Source: Bacteroidales bacterium (GTDB lineage: Bacteria > Bacteroidota > Bacteroidia > Bacteroidales > UBA932). From it: a stretch of 64,000 nucleotides of DNA. The notes beneath the pieces were generated by a model. That model saw nothing but the letters and a program-made list of their open reading frames with translations, was not told the DNA's origin and ran no database searches. Positions 52,938 to 61,219 of this stretch are shown here, in pieces. The DNA is taken from NCBI GenBank assembly GCA_017437755.1, contig JAFRXI010000043.1, positions 124,001 through 188,000 on the forward strand. Reading direction: 5' to 3'. The first letter of the stretch is position 1. Each line of letters begins with the position of its first letter. The translations under genes were made by a program, and so were the position numbers.

Positions 52938-53813
52938 TTAGATGCAATCCAACATCTTTGCGATATTTGCGTAAGACATTCCTGTCACCCGTGCCAATTG
53001 CGCTGTATCTGCGCTGAAACGCCTTCGGAGTTCCTTCATCAGAACAGGCTTCTGCAGCTCGTCAAGTTCATTCAACTCACTTTTTCTGAACAGGGATTGG
53101 CAAATATCCTGAACCGCAGCGAGTATGATTTGATCCCTGAAAGACGGCAGGGCGTCTCCTTCCAGGCGGATCTTTGCTCTGGAAGATGAGTTCAGGAAAA
53201 AAATGAAACGATTCGGAGTCCGGTAGAGAGCCTCCACTCTATCGACTAGAATATATGATATAGGAAGGATATAGCCTTCACGACCTATCAAATAGTGTTC
53301 ATCGAGAGCGCATCTTGAGTGTAATATGCGCTGGCGGGCCCGAAGGGAAAGTTCAGATATGCTTTTCCCTTTTTCAGCAGTTGGATTGAAGTAACATGCC
53401 CCTGACCCCCAAGAGTACATTGAGGGATGAAAGCAAATGTTTGCAGCAACGGGGTTCATGACAACATATGCGACAGTACGTTCAAGGGATTCGCCTTCAT
53501 TTGAAATCTCCCTTATGTCAACGCCATTGCTTCGCAGGGTCTCAACTGCCTTATACCGACATGTCAAATACCTGCTGTACATAGACTTGAACAGATTAAT
53601 GAACTTCAGCACGGCTTCTTCCGTGCCCTCAAGGACAAAGTGAACGTGGTTTGACATCAGTATAAATGCGATGATTCGCACTCCTGCTTTAAAAGCGCAT
53701 AGTGCAACAAAATTCATCCCGACTTTGAAATCATCGTCATCCCTGAACCAGAGCTTGTCTTCAAGGTGTTCGGTGGAAACAAGAAAACGCTTCATATCTC
53801 TCTCACATATCAT
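52938..53813 (-). CDS. REP-associated tyrosine transposase (Y1/RAYT)
   Basis: 291 aa; ATG at 53813, with an alternative at 53795 (MKRFLVSTEH). HUH motif HVH in ILMSNHVHFVL and the conserved segment AYVVMNPVAAN, whose Tyr matches the catalytic Tyr of the TnpA_REP group. Extra C-terminal part (about 200-291) ends in a helix-turn-helix-like stretch AQLARVTGMSYANIAKML, as in other Bacteroidetes members. It cuts and joins single-stranded DNA at REP hairpins. It is flanked by two 90-bp direct repeats containing such hairpins, the expected substrates. Its composition is AT-richer than dnaJ and glpT on either side, consistent with transfer. Not an autonomous IS: no second ORF or long terminal inverted repeats. 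Confidence 0.88.
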   Translation of the reverse strand: MICERDMKRFLVSTEHLEDKLWFRDDDDFKVGMNFVALCAFKAGVRIIAFILMSNHVHFVLEGTEEAVLKFINLFKSMYSRYLTCRYKAVETLRSNGVDIREISNEGESLERTVAYVVMNPVAANICFHPSMYSWGSGACYFNPTAEKGKSISELSLRARQRILHSRCALDEHYLIGREGYILPISYILVDRVEALYRTPNRFIFFLNSSSRAKIRLEGDALPSFRDQIILAAVQDICQSLFRKSELNELDELQKPVLMKELRRRFSADTAQLARVTGMSYANIAKMLDCI

Positions 53814-53870
53814 TTATGTATCAAAGATATGCGATTCTCTGTTCAATTGCAAGCGCTTTTTTAAGCCAAA

Positions 53871-53960
53871 CGTGCTCCCCGTCCCATCCGGATGGACTGG
53901 CAGCACGAAAACCCCGCTAAAACGTGTTCCCCGTCCCAGAAAAATGGACGGGGAGCACGG
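53871..53960. repeat. 90-bp REP-like unit, right copy
   Basis: Direct repeat of 52846-52935. The second palindrome is perfect apart from one T-G pair: CGTGTTCCCCGTCC with GGACGGGGAGCACG, loop CAGAAAAAT. It lies 57 nt upstream of the transposase start and touches the dnaJ stop codon (TAA at 53963-53961) without a spacer, so it may also act as the dnaJ terminator. Confidence 0.85.
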
Positions 53961-55154
53961 TTAGAAGATATTCTTCTCTTTATCGAACAGGGCGCGGTCC
54001 TCCCGGGACAGATCCGGGGTAAAGGACCCGCTCTGTTTCATTTGCTCCATGGCCGCCTTCTCGCTGCGCGAAAGGCGTCGGGGAATCCAGACCAGTATCT
54101 TGACGTACAGGTCGCCGGTGCCGTTGCCGTATCCGCTCACGGAAGGCAGTCCCCTGCCCCTGAGCTTGACGATGGTCCCTGACTGCGTGCCGGCATCCAG
54201 CTTGACCTTGTAGTTGCCGTCCAGGCAGGGCACGGAAATCTCGGTTCCAAGCATGGCGTCCATCACAGATATGATCTTGGTATAGAAGAGGTTGTTGCCG
54301 TCTCGCTTGAGAGAGGCATGCGGCTGCTCCTCGATGATTACAAGCAGGTCGCCGTTCATGCCGCCCTGGGGGGCCGAATGGCCTTCTCCCCTGATGGTGA
54401 GCTGCATTCCGTCCTCGACTCCGGCGGGAATCTTGACCTTTACGGTCTCGCGCTTGCGCTCCAGTCCGGTACCGTTGCACCGGCGGCATGGATTGGTCAC
54501 GACCTGGCCGGCGCCGTTGCACTGCGGGCATGTGGAGTAGGTCCTGGCCTGTCCGAAAAGGGTGTTTGTAACCCGCTGGACCTGACCGGAGCCCTTGCAG
54601 GTGGGACAGGTCTTGATGTCGGAGGAACTCCTGGCGCCGCGGCCGTTGCAGTCGGCGCACGGACGGTTCCTCTCGAGGGAAAGCTCCTTCTCGCAGCCGT
54701 GGTAGATTTCCTCCAGGGTAAGCTTCACCCGGGTACGTATGTCCCTGCCCCTGAATACTTTCTGCTGCTGGCTCTGGCCACCGCCAAAGCCTCCGAATCC
54801 GTTTCCGAACCCGCCGAATCCGCCAAACCCGCCGAATCCGCCTCCAAAGAGGTCGTTGAGGATGTCGTTGAGGTTGCCGAAACCGCCGCTGAAATCAGGT
54901 CCGGGCTGACCGTCCACTCCGGCAAATCCAAACTGGTCGTACTTTGCCTTTTTGTCAGCGTCGCTCAGGACCGCATACGCCTCGGCCGCCTCCTTGAAAT
55001 TCTCCTCGGCGGTCTTCTTCTCGGCGTCGGTCCCGCTTACCCAGCGGTCGGGATGCCACTTGAGGGCGAGCTTCCGGTAAGCCGCCTTTATCTCATCGGT
55101 AGTGGCGTTCTTTCCAACGCCAAGGACCTCGTAGTAATCTCTTTTCTGTGCCAT
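53961..55154 (-). CDS. dnaJ: Chaperone DnaJ
   Basis: 397 aa Hsp40 with all type I parts: J domain residues 1-75 with HPD in ALKWHPDRW, Gly/Phe-rich linker (about 85-130, GGFGGFGGFGGFGNGFGG), zinc-finger domain with four CxxCxGxG motifs (CADCNGRG, CPTCKGSG, CPQCNGAG, CRRCNGTG), and C-terminal substrate domains. It delivers clients to DnaK. grpE lies 4 bp upstream in the same transcript; dnaK is not in the window. The 3' end is abutted by a REP-like palindrome. Confidence 0.97.
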   Translation of the reverse strand: MAQKRDYYEVLGVGKNATTDEIKAAYRKLALKWHPDRWVSGTDAEKKTAEENFKEAAEAYAVLSDADKKAKYDQFGFAGVDGQPGPDFSGGFGNLNDILNDLFGGGFGGFGGFGGFGNGFGGFGGGQSQQQKVFRGRDIRTRVKLTLEEIYHGCEKELSLERNRPCADCNGRGARSSSDIKTCPTCKGSGQVQRVTNTLFGQARTYSTCPQCNGAGQVVTNPCRRCNGTGLERKRETVKVKIPAGVEDGMQLTIRGEGHSAPQGGMNGDLLVIIEEQPHASLKRDGNNLFYTKIISVMDAMLGTEISVPCLDGNYKVKLDAGTQSGTIVKLRGRGLPSVSGYGNGTGDLYVKILVWIPRRLSRSEKAAMEQMKQSGSFTPDLSREDRALFDKEKNIF

Positions 55155-55158
55155 AGGA

Positions 55159-55704
55159 TTATGCTCCCACTATGACTTTGGCGTACCTGAGGACCTTTCC
55201 GCCGAGGGTATAACCGGTCTGGGCAACGTCTATCACCTTGCCCTTCAGGTCCTCGGACGGAGCCGGGAACATGGTCACCGCCTCGTGGAATTCGGTGTCG
55301 AAGGGTTTTCCCTTGGCGTCGATCACCTCCAGGCCCTTGGTTTTCAGGTATGACATCAACTTATTGTATATCAACTCAGTACCCTCTTTTGCAGCATCGC
55401 TGTCGGTGGAATTCCTGAGCTGGGTAAGGGCGATTTCGCAATCGTCCAGGACCGGAAGAAGGCCCTTTATGGTTTCGGCCGAAGCTGAACTTACAAGGGC
55501 GAGACGATCTTCCGCGCTGCGGCGGCGGAACGTGTCGAACTCGGCCATGAGCCGGAGATAATCCCCTTTGAGGGAATCAATCTTCTCCCGGAGTTCCTTG
55601 GTGGGATCCACCTTCGGTTCCTCCTTCACCTTCACCGGTTCCTGTTCCGGATTCCCTTCGTTCACGACGTTCTTCCCTTTCTTCTCTTCTTTTGCCTTTG
55701 ACAT
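55159..55704 (-). CDS. grpE: Nucleotide exchange factor GrpE
   Basis: 181 aa. Charged, Lys/Glu-rich N-terminal tail, long coiled coil (KELREKIDSLKGDYLRLMAEFDTFRRR) and the GrpE signature near the C-terminus (FDTEFHEAVTMFPAPSEDLKGKVIDVAQTGYTLGGKVLRYAKVIVG). It speeds ADP release from DnaK. grpE-dnaJ order with a 4-bp gap indicates one transcript. A palindrome about 120 nt upstream (55823-55839) could be a heat-shock control site. Confidence 0.96.
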   Translation of the reverse strand: MSKAKEEKKGKNVVNEGNPEQEPVKVKEEPKVDPTKELREKIDSLKGDYLRLMAEFDTFRRRSAEDRLALVSSASAETIKGLLPVLDDCEIALTQLRNSTDSDAAKEGTELIYNKLMSYLKTKGLEVIDAKGKPFDTEFHEAVTMFPAPSEDLKGKVIDVAQTGYTLGGKVLRYAKVIVGA

Positions 55705-55822
55705 AGTATTTCAATTTTCTATACTTGGCCGACCTTTTGGAAAGCCAGCTAAGCAACGTAAATATTATCAGTGCCCATAACATGACGCACCGCAAGGAGC
55801 AAAATGCCTGCCAGAAGCAAAT

Positions 55823-55839
55823 ACTGACACTTTGTCAGT
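55823..55839. promoter_or_regulatory. Palindrome between grpE and purF
   Basis: ACTGACA (55823-55829), CTT, TGTCAGT (55833-55839): a 7-bp inverted repeat in the divergent intergenic region. It overlaps the -33 region of the purF promoter and lies upstream of grpE-dnaJ. It could be an operator for either transcript; I lean to heat-shock genes, but this is not proven by the sequence. Confidence 0.4.
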
Positions 55840-55868
55840 TGATAATTCCTTAATATTAATTATCTTTG
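55839..55868 (+). promoter_or_regulatory. Promoter of purF
   Basis: TTGA (55839-55842), 18-nt spacer, TATCTTTG (55861-55868). The -7 box matches exactly, the -33 box partly. Start site about 55874, leaving a short leader before the ATG at 55888. No purine riboswitch-like structure fits in that leader. Confidence 0.5.
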
Positions 55869-55887
55869 TAGTTCAAAACAGTTGGTG

Positions 55888-57300
55888 ATGCAGCAGATCC
55901 TTTCCGGACTTCATGAAGAATGCGGCGTTTTCGGTGCATGGGGAGTGCACAGGGCTGCCGACGTAACCTATTTCGGCCTGCAGGCCCTGCAGCACAGGGG
56001 ACAGGAAGGATGCGGGATAGTCGCAGCCGACGAGGGCGGAACCCTGAGACGGGTCAAAGGACTTGGACTGGTGTCGGACGTGTTCAATGGTGAAAAGACC
56101 ATGTCACTCCCGGGCAGCATCGCAATCGGCCACGTAAGGTACTCCACAACCGGAGGCGGCGGAATAGAGAATGTCCAGCCCTTCCTTTTCAGGCACAACA
56201 GCGGAGACTTCGCCCTCGCCCACAACGGCAACCTGGTCAACTCCTCGGAACTCCGCACCATGCTGGAAAACCAGGGCAGCCTGTTCCAGTCATCGTCCGA
56301 CAGCGAGATACTCGCACACCTCATCAAGAAAGGTCCACACGCCCCCGACGCACCCAGGATAGACGCCATAAAAGCGGCCCTGAACATGCTGGAGGGCGCT
56401 TTTTCGTTCCTGATAATGACAAACAACCGGATCTATGCCTGCCGTGACAAACTGGGCCTGAGGCCCCTTTCCATCGGCCGGTACAAGAACGGATACGTCA
56501 TAAGCAGCGAAACCTGCGCATTCGATGTCATAGGCGCAACCTGGATAAGGGACCTGGAACCCGGGGAAATCGTCACCGTGGACAGGCACGGCATCCGTTC
56601 CAACCGCTACACCGACGATCTCCGCCATGCCATGTGCGCCATGGAGTTCATATATTTCTCCAGGCCTGACACCGACATCGAGGGCACCAACGTACACACC
56701 TTCAGGAAGGAATCCGGGAAACTCCTCCACCAGGAGGCCCCCGCCGACGCCGACATCGTGGTGGGCGTCCCCGATTCCAGCCTCAGCGCGGCCCTCGGCT
56801 ATGCCGAAGCGAGCGGCATCCCCTACGAGATGGGGCTGGTCAAGAGCAAGTACATCGCCAGGACCTTCATAATGCCGTCACAGGACCTCAGGGACAAGAA
56901 CGTCAGGATGAAGCTCTCGCCCGTAAAGAGCATCGTGGGCGGAAAGAGGGTGGCCCTGATCGACGACTCCATCGTCCGCGGCACCACCTCGCTGAGGATA
57001 GTCAGGATGCTGCGCGAAGCCGGCGCAACCGAGGTGCACGTCAGGATTGCCAGCCCGATGATAAAATACCCGTGCTTCTACGGGGTGGACATCTCCTCCT
57101 ACGAGGAGCTTCTCTGCGCCTCCAGGACCCTGGAACAGGCCCGCGCCGCCATAGAGGCCGATTCGCTCGCCTTCCTGTCCGAGCAAGCCCTTTTCGAGGC
57201 CGGACGCCGGAGCGACCTGTGCCTTGCCTGCTTCAACGGCAAATACCCGACAAAACTATACACATCTATAGAACAAGCCAATAAAGACGGTAAATTCTGA
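55888..57300 (+). CDS. purF: Amidophosphoribosyltransferase
   Basis: 470 aa from ATG at 55888; in-frame TTG and GTG just before it are unlikely starts. PurF commits PRPP and glutamine to purine synthesis. Residues 1-11 ([11 protein letters not shown]) form a propeptide ahead of the catalytic Cys12 in CGVFGAWG, as in the Bacillus type, so the enzyme is processed. The class II glutaminase domain continues through [11 protein letters not shown]; the phosphoribosyl-transfer domain has the PRPP loop [14 protein letters not shown]. The C-terminal Cys residues ([14 protein letters not shown]) and those near CFYGVD may hold a 4Fe-4S cluster. purC begins 2 bp after the stop. Confidence 0.96.
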   Translation: MQQILSGLHEECGVFGAWGVHRAADVTYFGLQALQHRGQEGCGIVAADEGGTLRRVKGLGLVSDVFNGEKTMSLPGSIAIGHVRYSTTGGGGIENVQPFLFRHNSGDFALAHNGNLVNSSELRTMLENQGSLFQSSSDSEILAHLIKKGPHAPDAPRIDAIKAALNMLEGAFSFLIMTNNRIYACRDKLGLRPLSIGRYKNGYVISSETCAFDVIGATWIRDLEPGEIVTVDRHGIRSNRYTDDLRHAMCAMEFIYFSRPDTDIEGTNVHTFRKESGKLLHQEAPADADIVVGVPDSSLSAALGYAEASGIPYEMGLVKSKYIARTFIMPSQDLRDKNVRMKLSPVKSIVGGKRVALIDDSIVRGTTSLRIVRMLREAGATEVHVRIASPMIKYPCFYGVDISSYEELLCASRTLEQARAAIEADSLAFLSEQALFEAGRRSDLCLACFNGKYPTKLYTSIEQANKDGKF

Positions 57301-57302
57301 CC

Positions 57303-58241
57303 ATGAAAGCAATCACTTCAACCGATTTCCATTTTCCGGGACAGAGAGGGAAATACACCGGCAAGGTCCGGGACGTATACGACATCGATGACCGATACCT
57401 GGTAATGACCGTGACCGACAGGATCTCGGCATTCGATGTGGTCCTCCCTGAAGGAATCCCCTACAAGGGGCAGATTCTCAACATGATAGCATCGGACTTC
57501 CTGGACCTGTGCTCCGACATCCTCCCCAACTGGAAGATAGCCGTACCCCACCCGATGGTCACCATCGGCCACAAGTGCGAGCCCTTCAAGGTGGAGATGG
57601 TGATCCGCGGCTACCTCACCGGACACGCCTGGAGGGAGTACAAGGCCGGTAAAAGGGAGATCTGCGGGGTGCCCATGCCCGACGGAATGGTTGAAAACCA
57701 GAAGTTTCCACAGCCCATCATAACCCCCACCACCAAAGCGGCGGAAGGTCACGACGAGGACATCTCGCGCGAGGAGATAATCGCAAGGGGGATCGTAGGG
57801 GCCGAAGATTATGCCCTTCTTGAAAAGTACACCAGGGAGATATTCGCCCGCGGCACCGCCATAGCCGCCCAAAGGGGGCTGATCCTGGTTGACACCAAGT
57901 ACGAATTCGGCAGGAAAGACGGGGTGATCTACCTGATGGACGAGGTCCATACCCCCGACTCATCCCGGTATTTCTACGCCGAAGGTTACGAGGAAAGGCT
58001 TGCCAGGGGCGAGCGCCAGCGGCAACTGTCCAAGGAATTCGTGCGTGAATGGCTGATGGCCGGAGGTTTCCAGGGGCGTCAGGGAGAGGTTGTCCCCGAG
58101 ATGACACCTGAGGTCGTTGGCAGCATAACCGACAGATACATAGAACTTTACGAACATATTACCGGCAAGACGTTCGTTCGCGGGGAGTATTCGGCAGAAG
58201 ACATCCGGCGCAGTGTTGCGGAGTGCCTTGAAAAGCTTTGA
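57303..58241 (+). CDS. purC: SAICAR synthetase
   Basis: 312 aa ATP-dependent ligase joining CAIR and aspartate in purine synthesis. [37 protein letters not shown] at the N-terminus and [12 protein letters not shown] are the two family signatures. Length matches the longer Bacteroidetes form. It is 2 bp after purF and only 3 bp before a steroid-reductase-like gene, so the latter may be read from the purine transcript. Confidence 0.96.
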   Translation: MKAITSTDFHFPGQRGKYTGKVRDVYDIDDRYLVMTVTDRISAFDVVLPEGIPYKGQILNMIASDFLDLCSDILPNWKIAVPHPMVTIGHKCEPFKVEMVIRGYLTGHAWREYKAGKREICGVPMPDGMVENQKFPQPIITPTTKAAEGHDEDISREEIIARGIVGAEDYALLEKYTREIFARGTAIAAQRGLILVDTKYEFGRKDGVIYLMDEVHTPDSSRYFYAEGYEERLARGERQRQLSKEFVREWLMAGGFQGRQGEVVPEMTPEVVGSITDRYIELYEHITGKTFVRGEYSAEDIRRSVAECLEKL

Positions 58242-58244
58242 TCC

Positions 58245-59021
58245 ATGCCTGATTTCTACACCCTGCTCATTATCATGGCCATCCTCGGGGTGGTTGTGTT
58301 CGTATCGCTCTATTTCGTGGACGCCGGATACGGCAAGATGATTTCCTCCAAATGGGGCCCCACCGTCCCCAACAAGGTCGGATGGGTAATAATGGAGTGC
58401 CCGGTATTCTTTGTAATGCTCTGGTTATGGGCTACTTCCGAGGTCAGATTCCAGATTCCCTACCTGGTCTTCTTCCTGATGTTCGAGCTCCACTACTTCC
58501 ACAGGTCATTCGTATTTCCCCTGATGATGAGCGGAAAATCCAGGATGCCCATAGCCATCATGGCGATGAGTATCCTGTTCAACCTCATCAACGGGTACAT
58601 CCAGGGACAGTGGCTGTTCAGGATCGCCCCTGACCACCCTGTCTACGGTGCCCTCTACACCGGATCATGGCTATGGAGCTGGCAGTTCATCGTGGGAACC
58701 GTGCTCTTCTTTGCCGGGATGTTCATAAACCGCCAGTCCGACCGTATCATCAGGAACCTCAGGGCTCCCGGCGACACCCGCCACTACCTTCCCCACGGAG
58801 GCATGTACGACTACGTCACCTCGGCCAACTACTTTGGCGAGATAGTGGAATGGCTCGGCTGGGCCATCCTCACCTGGAGCTGGGCCGGGGCCGTCTTCGT
58901 ATGGTTCACCGCAGCCAACCTCGTTCCCCGTTCCAATTCAATCTACCACCGCTACCAGAAGGAATTCTCCGAAGAATTCCCCACCATGAACCTCAAGAGG
59001 GTTTTCCCCTTCATATATTAA
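58245..59021 (+). CDS. Steroid 5-alpha-reductase-like membrane protein
   Basis: 258 aa, about the length of human SRD5A1 (259), with six to seven hydrophobic segments. The C-terminal family signature is clear: TSANYFGEIVEWLGWAILTWSW (NYxGExxEWxGW), followed by YHRYQKEFSEEFP. Family members use NADPH to reduce the 4,5 double bond of 3-keto-4-ene steroids, giving a 5-alpha product. Three bases after purC, followed 9 nt after its stop by the second structured element and then an OYE-type reductase. In gut Bacteroidales, such a gene next to a 5-beta-reductase and hydroxysteroid dehydrogenase has been tied to iso-allo bile acid formation. Substrate here is inferred. Confidence 0.87.
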   Translation: MPDFYTLLIIMAILGVVVFVSLYFVDAGYGKMISSKWGPTVPNKVGWVIMECPVFFVMLWLWATSEVRFQIPYLVFFLMFELHYFHRSFVFPLMMSGKSRMPIAIMAMSILFNLINGYIQGQWLFRIAPDHPVYGALYTGSWLWSWQFIVGTVLFFAGMFINRQSDRIIRNLRAPGDTRHYLPHGGMYDYVTSANYFGEIVEWLGWAILTWSWAGAVFVWFTAANLVPRSNSIYHRYQKEFSEEFPTMNLKRVFPFIY

Positions 59022-59030
59022 CGCTTGATA

Positions 59031-59151
59031 GAATTACCGTCCCGGTTAGAAGACCGTCTGCACCCACGCAGCGTAAGTGGGAGGGGCCCGGCCGCAGGCT
59101 GGGAGGGATAGGACCGAAGGTCCGTAGTCTGATAACCGGGAACGGTAATTC
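59031..59151 (+). ncRNA. Candidate structured RNA/mobile element, copy 2
   Basis: An 18-bp outer stem (59031-59048 with 59133-59151, one bulged A) differs in sequence from copy 1 but pairs as well. Then the same tandem GA/AG step and a 4-bp AGAC/GTCT helix, where copy 1 has TGAC/GTCA: a compensated T-A to A-T change. Core identical to copy 1 from CCGTCTGC through GTGGGAG, with the same possible pseudoknot (59063-59067 with 59077-59081) and GGACC-GAA-GGTCC hairpin (59111-59123). An extra hairpin CCCGGCC-GCA-GGCTGGG (59087-59103) is inserted between them. Lies between two reductase genes in their direction. Confidence 0.55.
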
Positions 59152-59168
59152 CAAAACAAATAAACCTT

Positions 59169-60434
59169 ATGTCAGAACTTTTCACTCCATACAAGCTTGG
59201 TCCTATTGAACTCAGGAACAGGACCATACGTTCCGCGGCCTTTGAGAACATGTGCCCCGGGAACAAGCCCAGCCAGATGCTGTACGATTACCATACCTCC
59301 GTCGCCCGCGGAGGTGTGGGTATGACCACCGTGGCCTACTGCGCCGTGGACCGTTCCGGGGTTTCGTTCGACGGACAGCTGTATGTCCACGACGAGATCA
59401 AGGAAGACCTCCGGAAGCTTACCGACGGCATCCATGCCGAGGGGGCCAAGGCCAGCATCCAGCTGGGCCACTGCGGCAACATGACCCACTTCTACACCTG
59501 CGGATACCGCATTCCGGTGGGAGCGTCAACTGGATTCAACCTCTACTCCCCCACCATCGTCAGGGCCCTCCGCAAGGACGAGATCAAGGAGATCGTCCGC
59601 CACTTTGGCGAGGCGGTGGACTTCTGCCGCGACTGCGGGTTTGACTGCGTGGAGATCCATGCCGGGCACGGATACCTCATTTCCCAGTTCCTCTCCCCAT
59701 ACACTAATCACCGGAAGGACGAATACGGCGGCCCGCTGGAGAACCGCATGAGGTTCATGCATGAGGTCCTGGACGAAGTGATGGCCCATGCCGGCAACGA
59801 CATGGCAGTGGTGGTGAAGACCAACATGTGGGACGGCTTCCGCAAGGGAATGCCCCTGGAGGACTGCCTCACCGTAGCCAAGGCCATCGAGGCCCACGGG
59901 GTGCACGCACTGGTGCTCACCGCCGGCTTCGTGAGCAAGGCCCCCATGCTTATCCTCGGCGGCGCCATGCCGCTCAAGACCATGGCCCACTATATGAATC
60001 CGTGGAAGTTCTGGTGGCTCAAGGCCGGGCTCGCCCTCGTGGGCAGGCAGATGGTCCCCACCGTCCCCTACCGCGAACTCTACTTCCTGGACATGGCCCG
60101 GAAGTTCCGCGCACAGCTCAAGCTTCCGCTCATATACGTAGGCGGAATCCAGAGCCGCGAGAACTGCGAGACGGTGCTCAACGAGGGCTTCCAGCTGATG
60201 CAGATGGCACATGTGCTGATCCATGACCCCGCCTTCGTGAACCACATGAAGGAGTCGGAAGACATGTCCTACCGTTCCCGCTGCGGCCGTTCAAACTACT
60301 GTGTGGCAAGGATGTACACCCTGGAGATGAAGTGCCACGAATGCGTGGAAGGGCTCCCCTGCCGCCTCCGGAAAGAGATAGAAAAGGCCGAGAAGGACGC
60401 CGCCGCTTCAGTGGAGGCCGCAAAGCGGAAATAG
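59169..60434 (+). CDS. Old yellow enzyme family reductase (possible steroid 5-beta-reductase)
   Basis: 421 aa FMN TIM barrel: LFTPYKLGPIELRNRTIRS at the N-terminus, QLGHCG, and VEIHAGHGYLISQFLSPYTN followed by DEYGG, the classic OYE signature. The C-terminal CGRSNYC...CHEC...C cluster resembles the iron-sulfur segment of the BaiCD/2,4-dienoyl-CoA reductase group, but the second FAD/NAD domain of those is absent, so electrons must come from another protein. Enzymes of this group reduce 4-ene steroid bonds to the 5-beta form. Adjacent 5-alpha-reductase-like and SDR genes suggest bile-acid or steroid work. 2-3 bp separate it from the SDR gene. A general enoate reductase is the alternative. Confidence 0.85.
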   Translation: MSELFTPYKLGPIELRNRTIRSAAFENMCPGNKPSQMLYDYHTSVARGGVGMTTVAYCAVDRSGVSFDGQLYVHDEIKEDLRKLTDGIHAEGAKASIQLGHCGNMTHFYTCGYRIPVGASTGFNLYSPTIVRALRKDEIKEIVRHFGEAVDFCRDCGFDCVEIHAGHGYLISQFLSPYTNHRKDEYGGPLENRMRFMHEVLDEVMAHAGNDMAVVVKTNMWDGFRKGMPLEDCLTVAKAIEAHGVHALVLTAGFVSKAPMLILGGAMPLKTMAHYMNPWKFWWLKAGLALVGRQMVPTVPYRELYFLDMARKFRAQLKLPLIYVGGIQSRENCETVLNEGFQLMQMAHVLIHDPAFVNHMKESEDMSYRSRCGRSNYCVARMYTLEMKCHECVEGLPCRLRKEIEKAEKDAAASVEAAKRK

Positions 60435-60435
60435 G

Positions 60436-61215
60436 ATGCTGTCGATAGTTACAGGTGCGAGCCGCGGGATAGGGCTCGAATACGCCAGGGTGCTGGCAAG
60501 GGACTACGGGTCGGACCTGATCCTGGTAGCCCGCAGCGAGGATTCCCTCAACCAGGCCGCGAGGGACATCACCGCGCAGTACGGGGTCAAGGCCGAGGTC
60601 GTGGCGATGGACCTCTCGGAGCGCGACGCTGCCGAAAGGCTGCACGGCTGGACCGTATCCAGGGGCATGGAACCCGACGTCCTGGTAAACAACGCCGGAA
60701 CCTTCTTCTTCAACGAGTTCGTAGGGACGTCGATGGAGAGGATCGAGGGGCTCCTCTGCCTCCACGTCATCACCCTCACAAAACTCTGCCGCCTTTACGG
60801 ACAGGATTTCTGCACCCGCGGCAGCGGCTACATCCTCAACATGTCGTCGCTCTCCACATGGATGGTCTGCCCCGGAATCCAGACCTACAACGCCTCCAAG
60901 GCATATATCTACAACTTTACCAAATCGCTCAGGTTTGAACTCAGGCCAAAGGGGGTTGAAGTCCTGACGGTTACTCCCGGAATGGTGGATACTACCCTCT
61001 ACGGGCTGAATGCCGACCTCCGGAAACTGGCTGTCAGGCTCGGGATCAACACACCTCCCGAAAGGCTTGCCAAAAAGGCCCTCCGGAGGCTCTTCAAGGG
61101 CCGGAAGGCCTGCATGCCGGGAGCGGTCAACCACATTGCCAAGCCCTTCCTCAAACATTTGCCCGACTGGGTTATCCGCTTTACCATGAAGCGGATCGCA
61201 AAGTACCAGAAATAG
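60436..61215 (+). CDS. SDR-family dehydrogenase (hydroxysteroid dehydrogenase-like)
   Basis: 259 aa short-chain dehydrogenase: TGASRGIG (residues 6-13) for NAD(P), NNAG (85-88), catalytic Ser138, Tyr151 and Lys155 in SSLSTW and YNASK. The basic tail FKGRKACMPGAVNH ... FTMKRIAKYQK and the FVRE-like membrane-binding hydrophobic patch resemble 17-beta-HSD3/12-like SDRs, which act on steroids or acyl chains. Direct neighbour of the OYE reductase (1 bp gap) and of the flavoprotein, so it probably oxidises or reduces the C3 hydroxyl of the same substrate. Position and stereochemistry cannot be read. Confidence 0.85.
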   Translation: MLSIVTGASRGIGLEYARVLARDYGSDLILVARSEDSLNQAARDITAQYGVKAEVVAMDLSERDAAERLHGWTVSRGMEPDVLVNNAGTFFFNEFVGTSMERIEGLLCLHVITLTKLCRLYGQDFCTRGSGYILNMSSLSTWMVCPGIQTYNASKAYIYNFTKSLRFELRPKGVEVLTVTPGMVDTTLYGLNADLRKLAVRLGINTPPERLAKKALRRLFKGRKACMPGAVNHIAKPFLKHLPDWVIRFTMKRIAKYQK

Positions 61216-61219
61216 CCCC

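Noticed and set aside
55882-55887. purF start at TTG or GTG
   Set aside because: The ATG at 55888 gives the usual 11-residue propeptide before the catalytic Cys.
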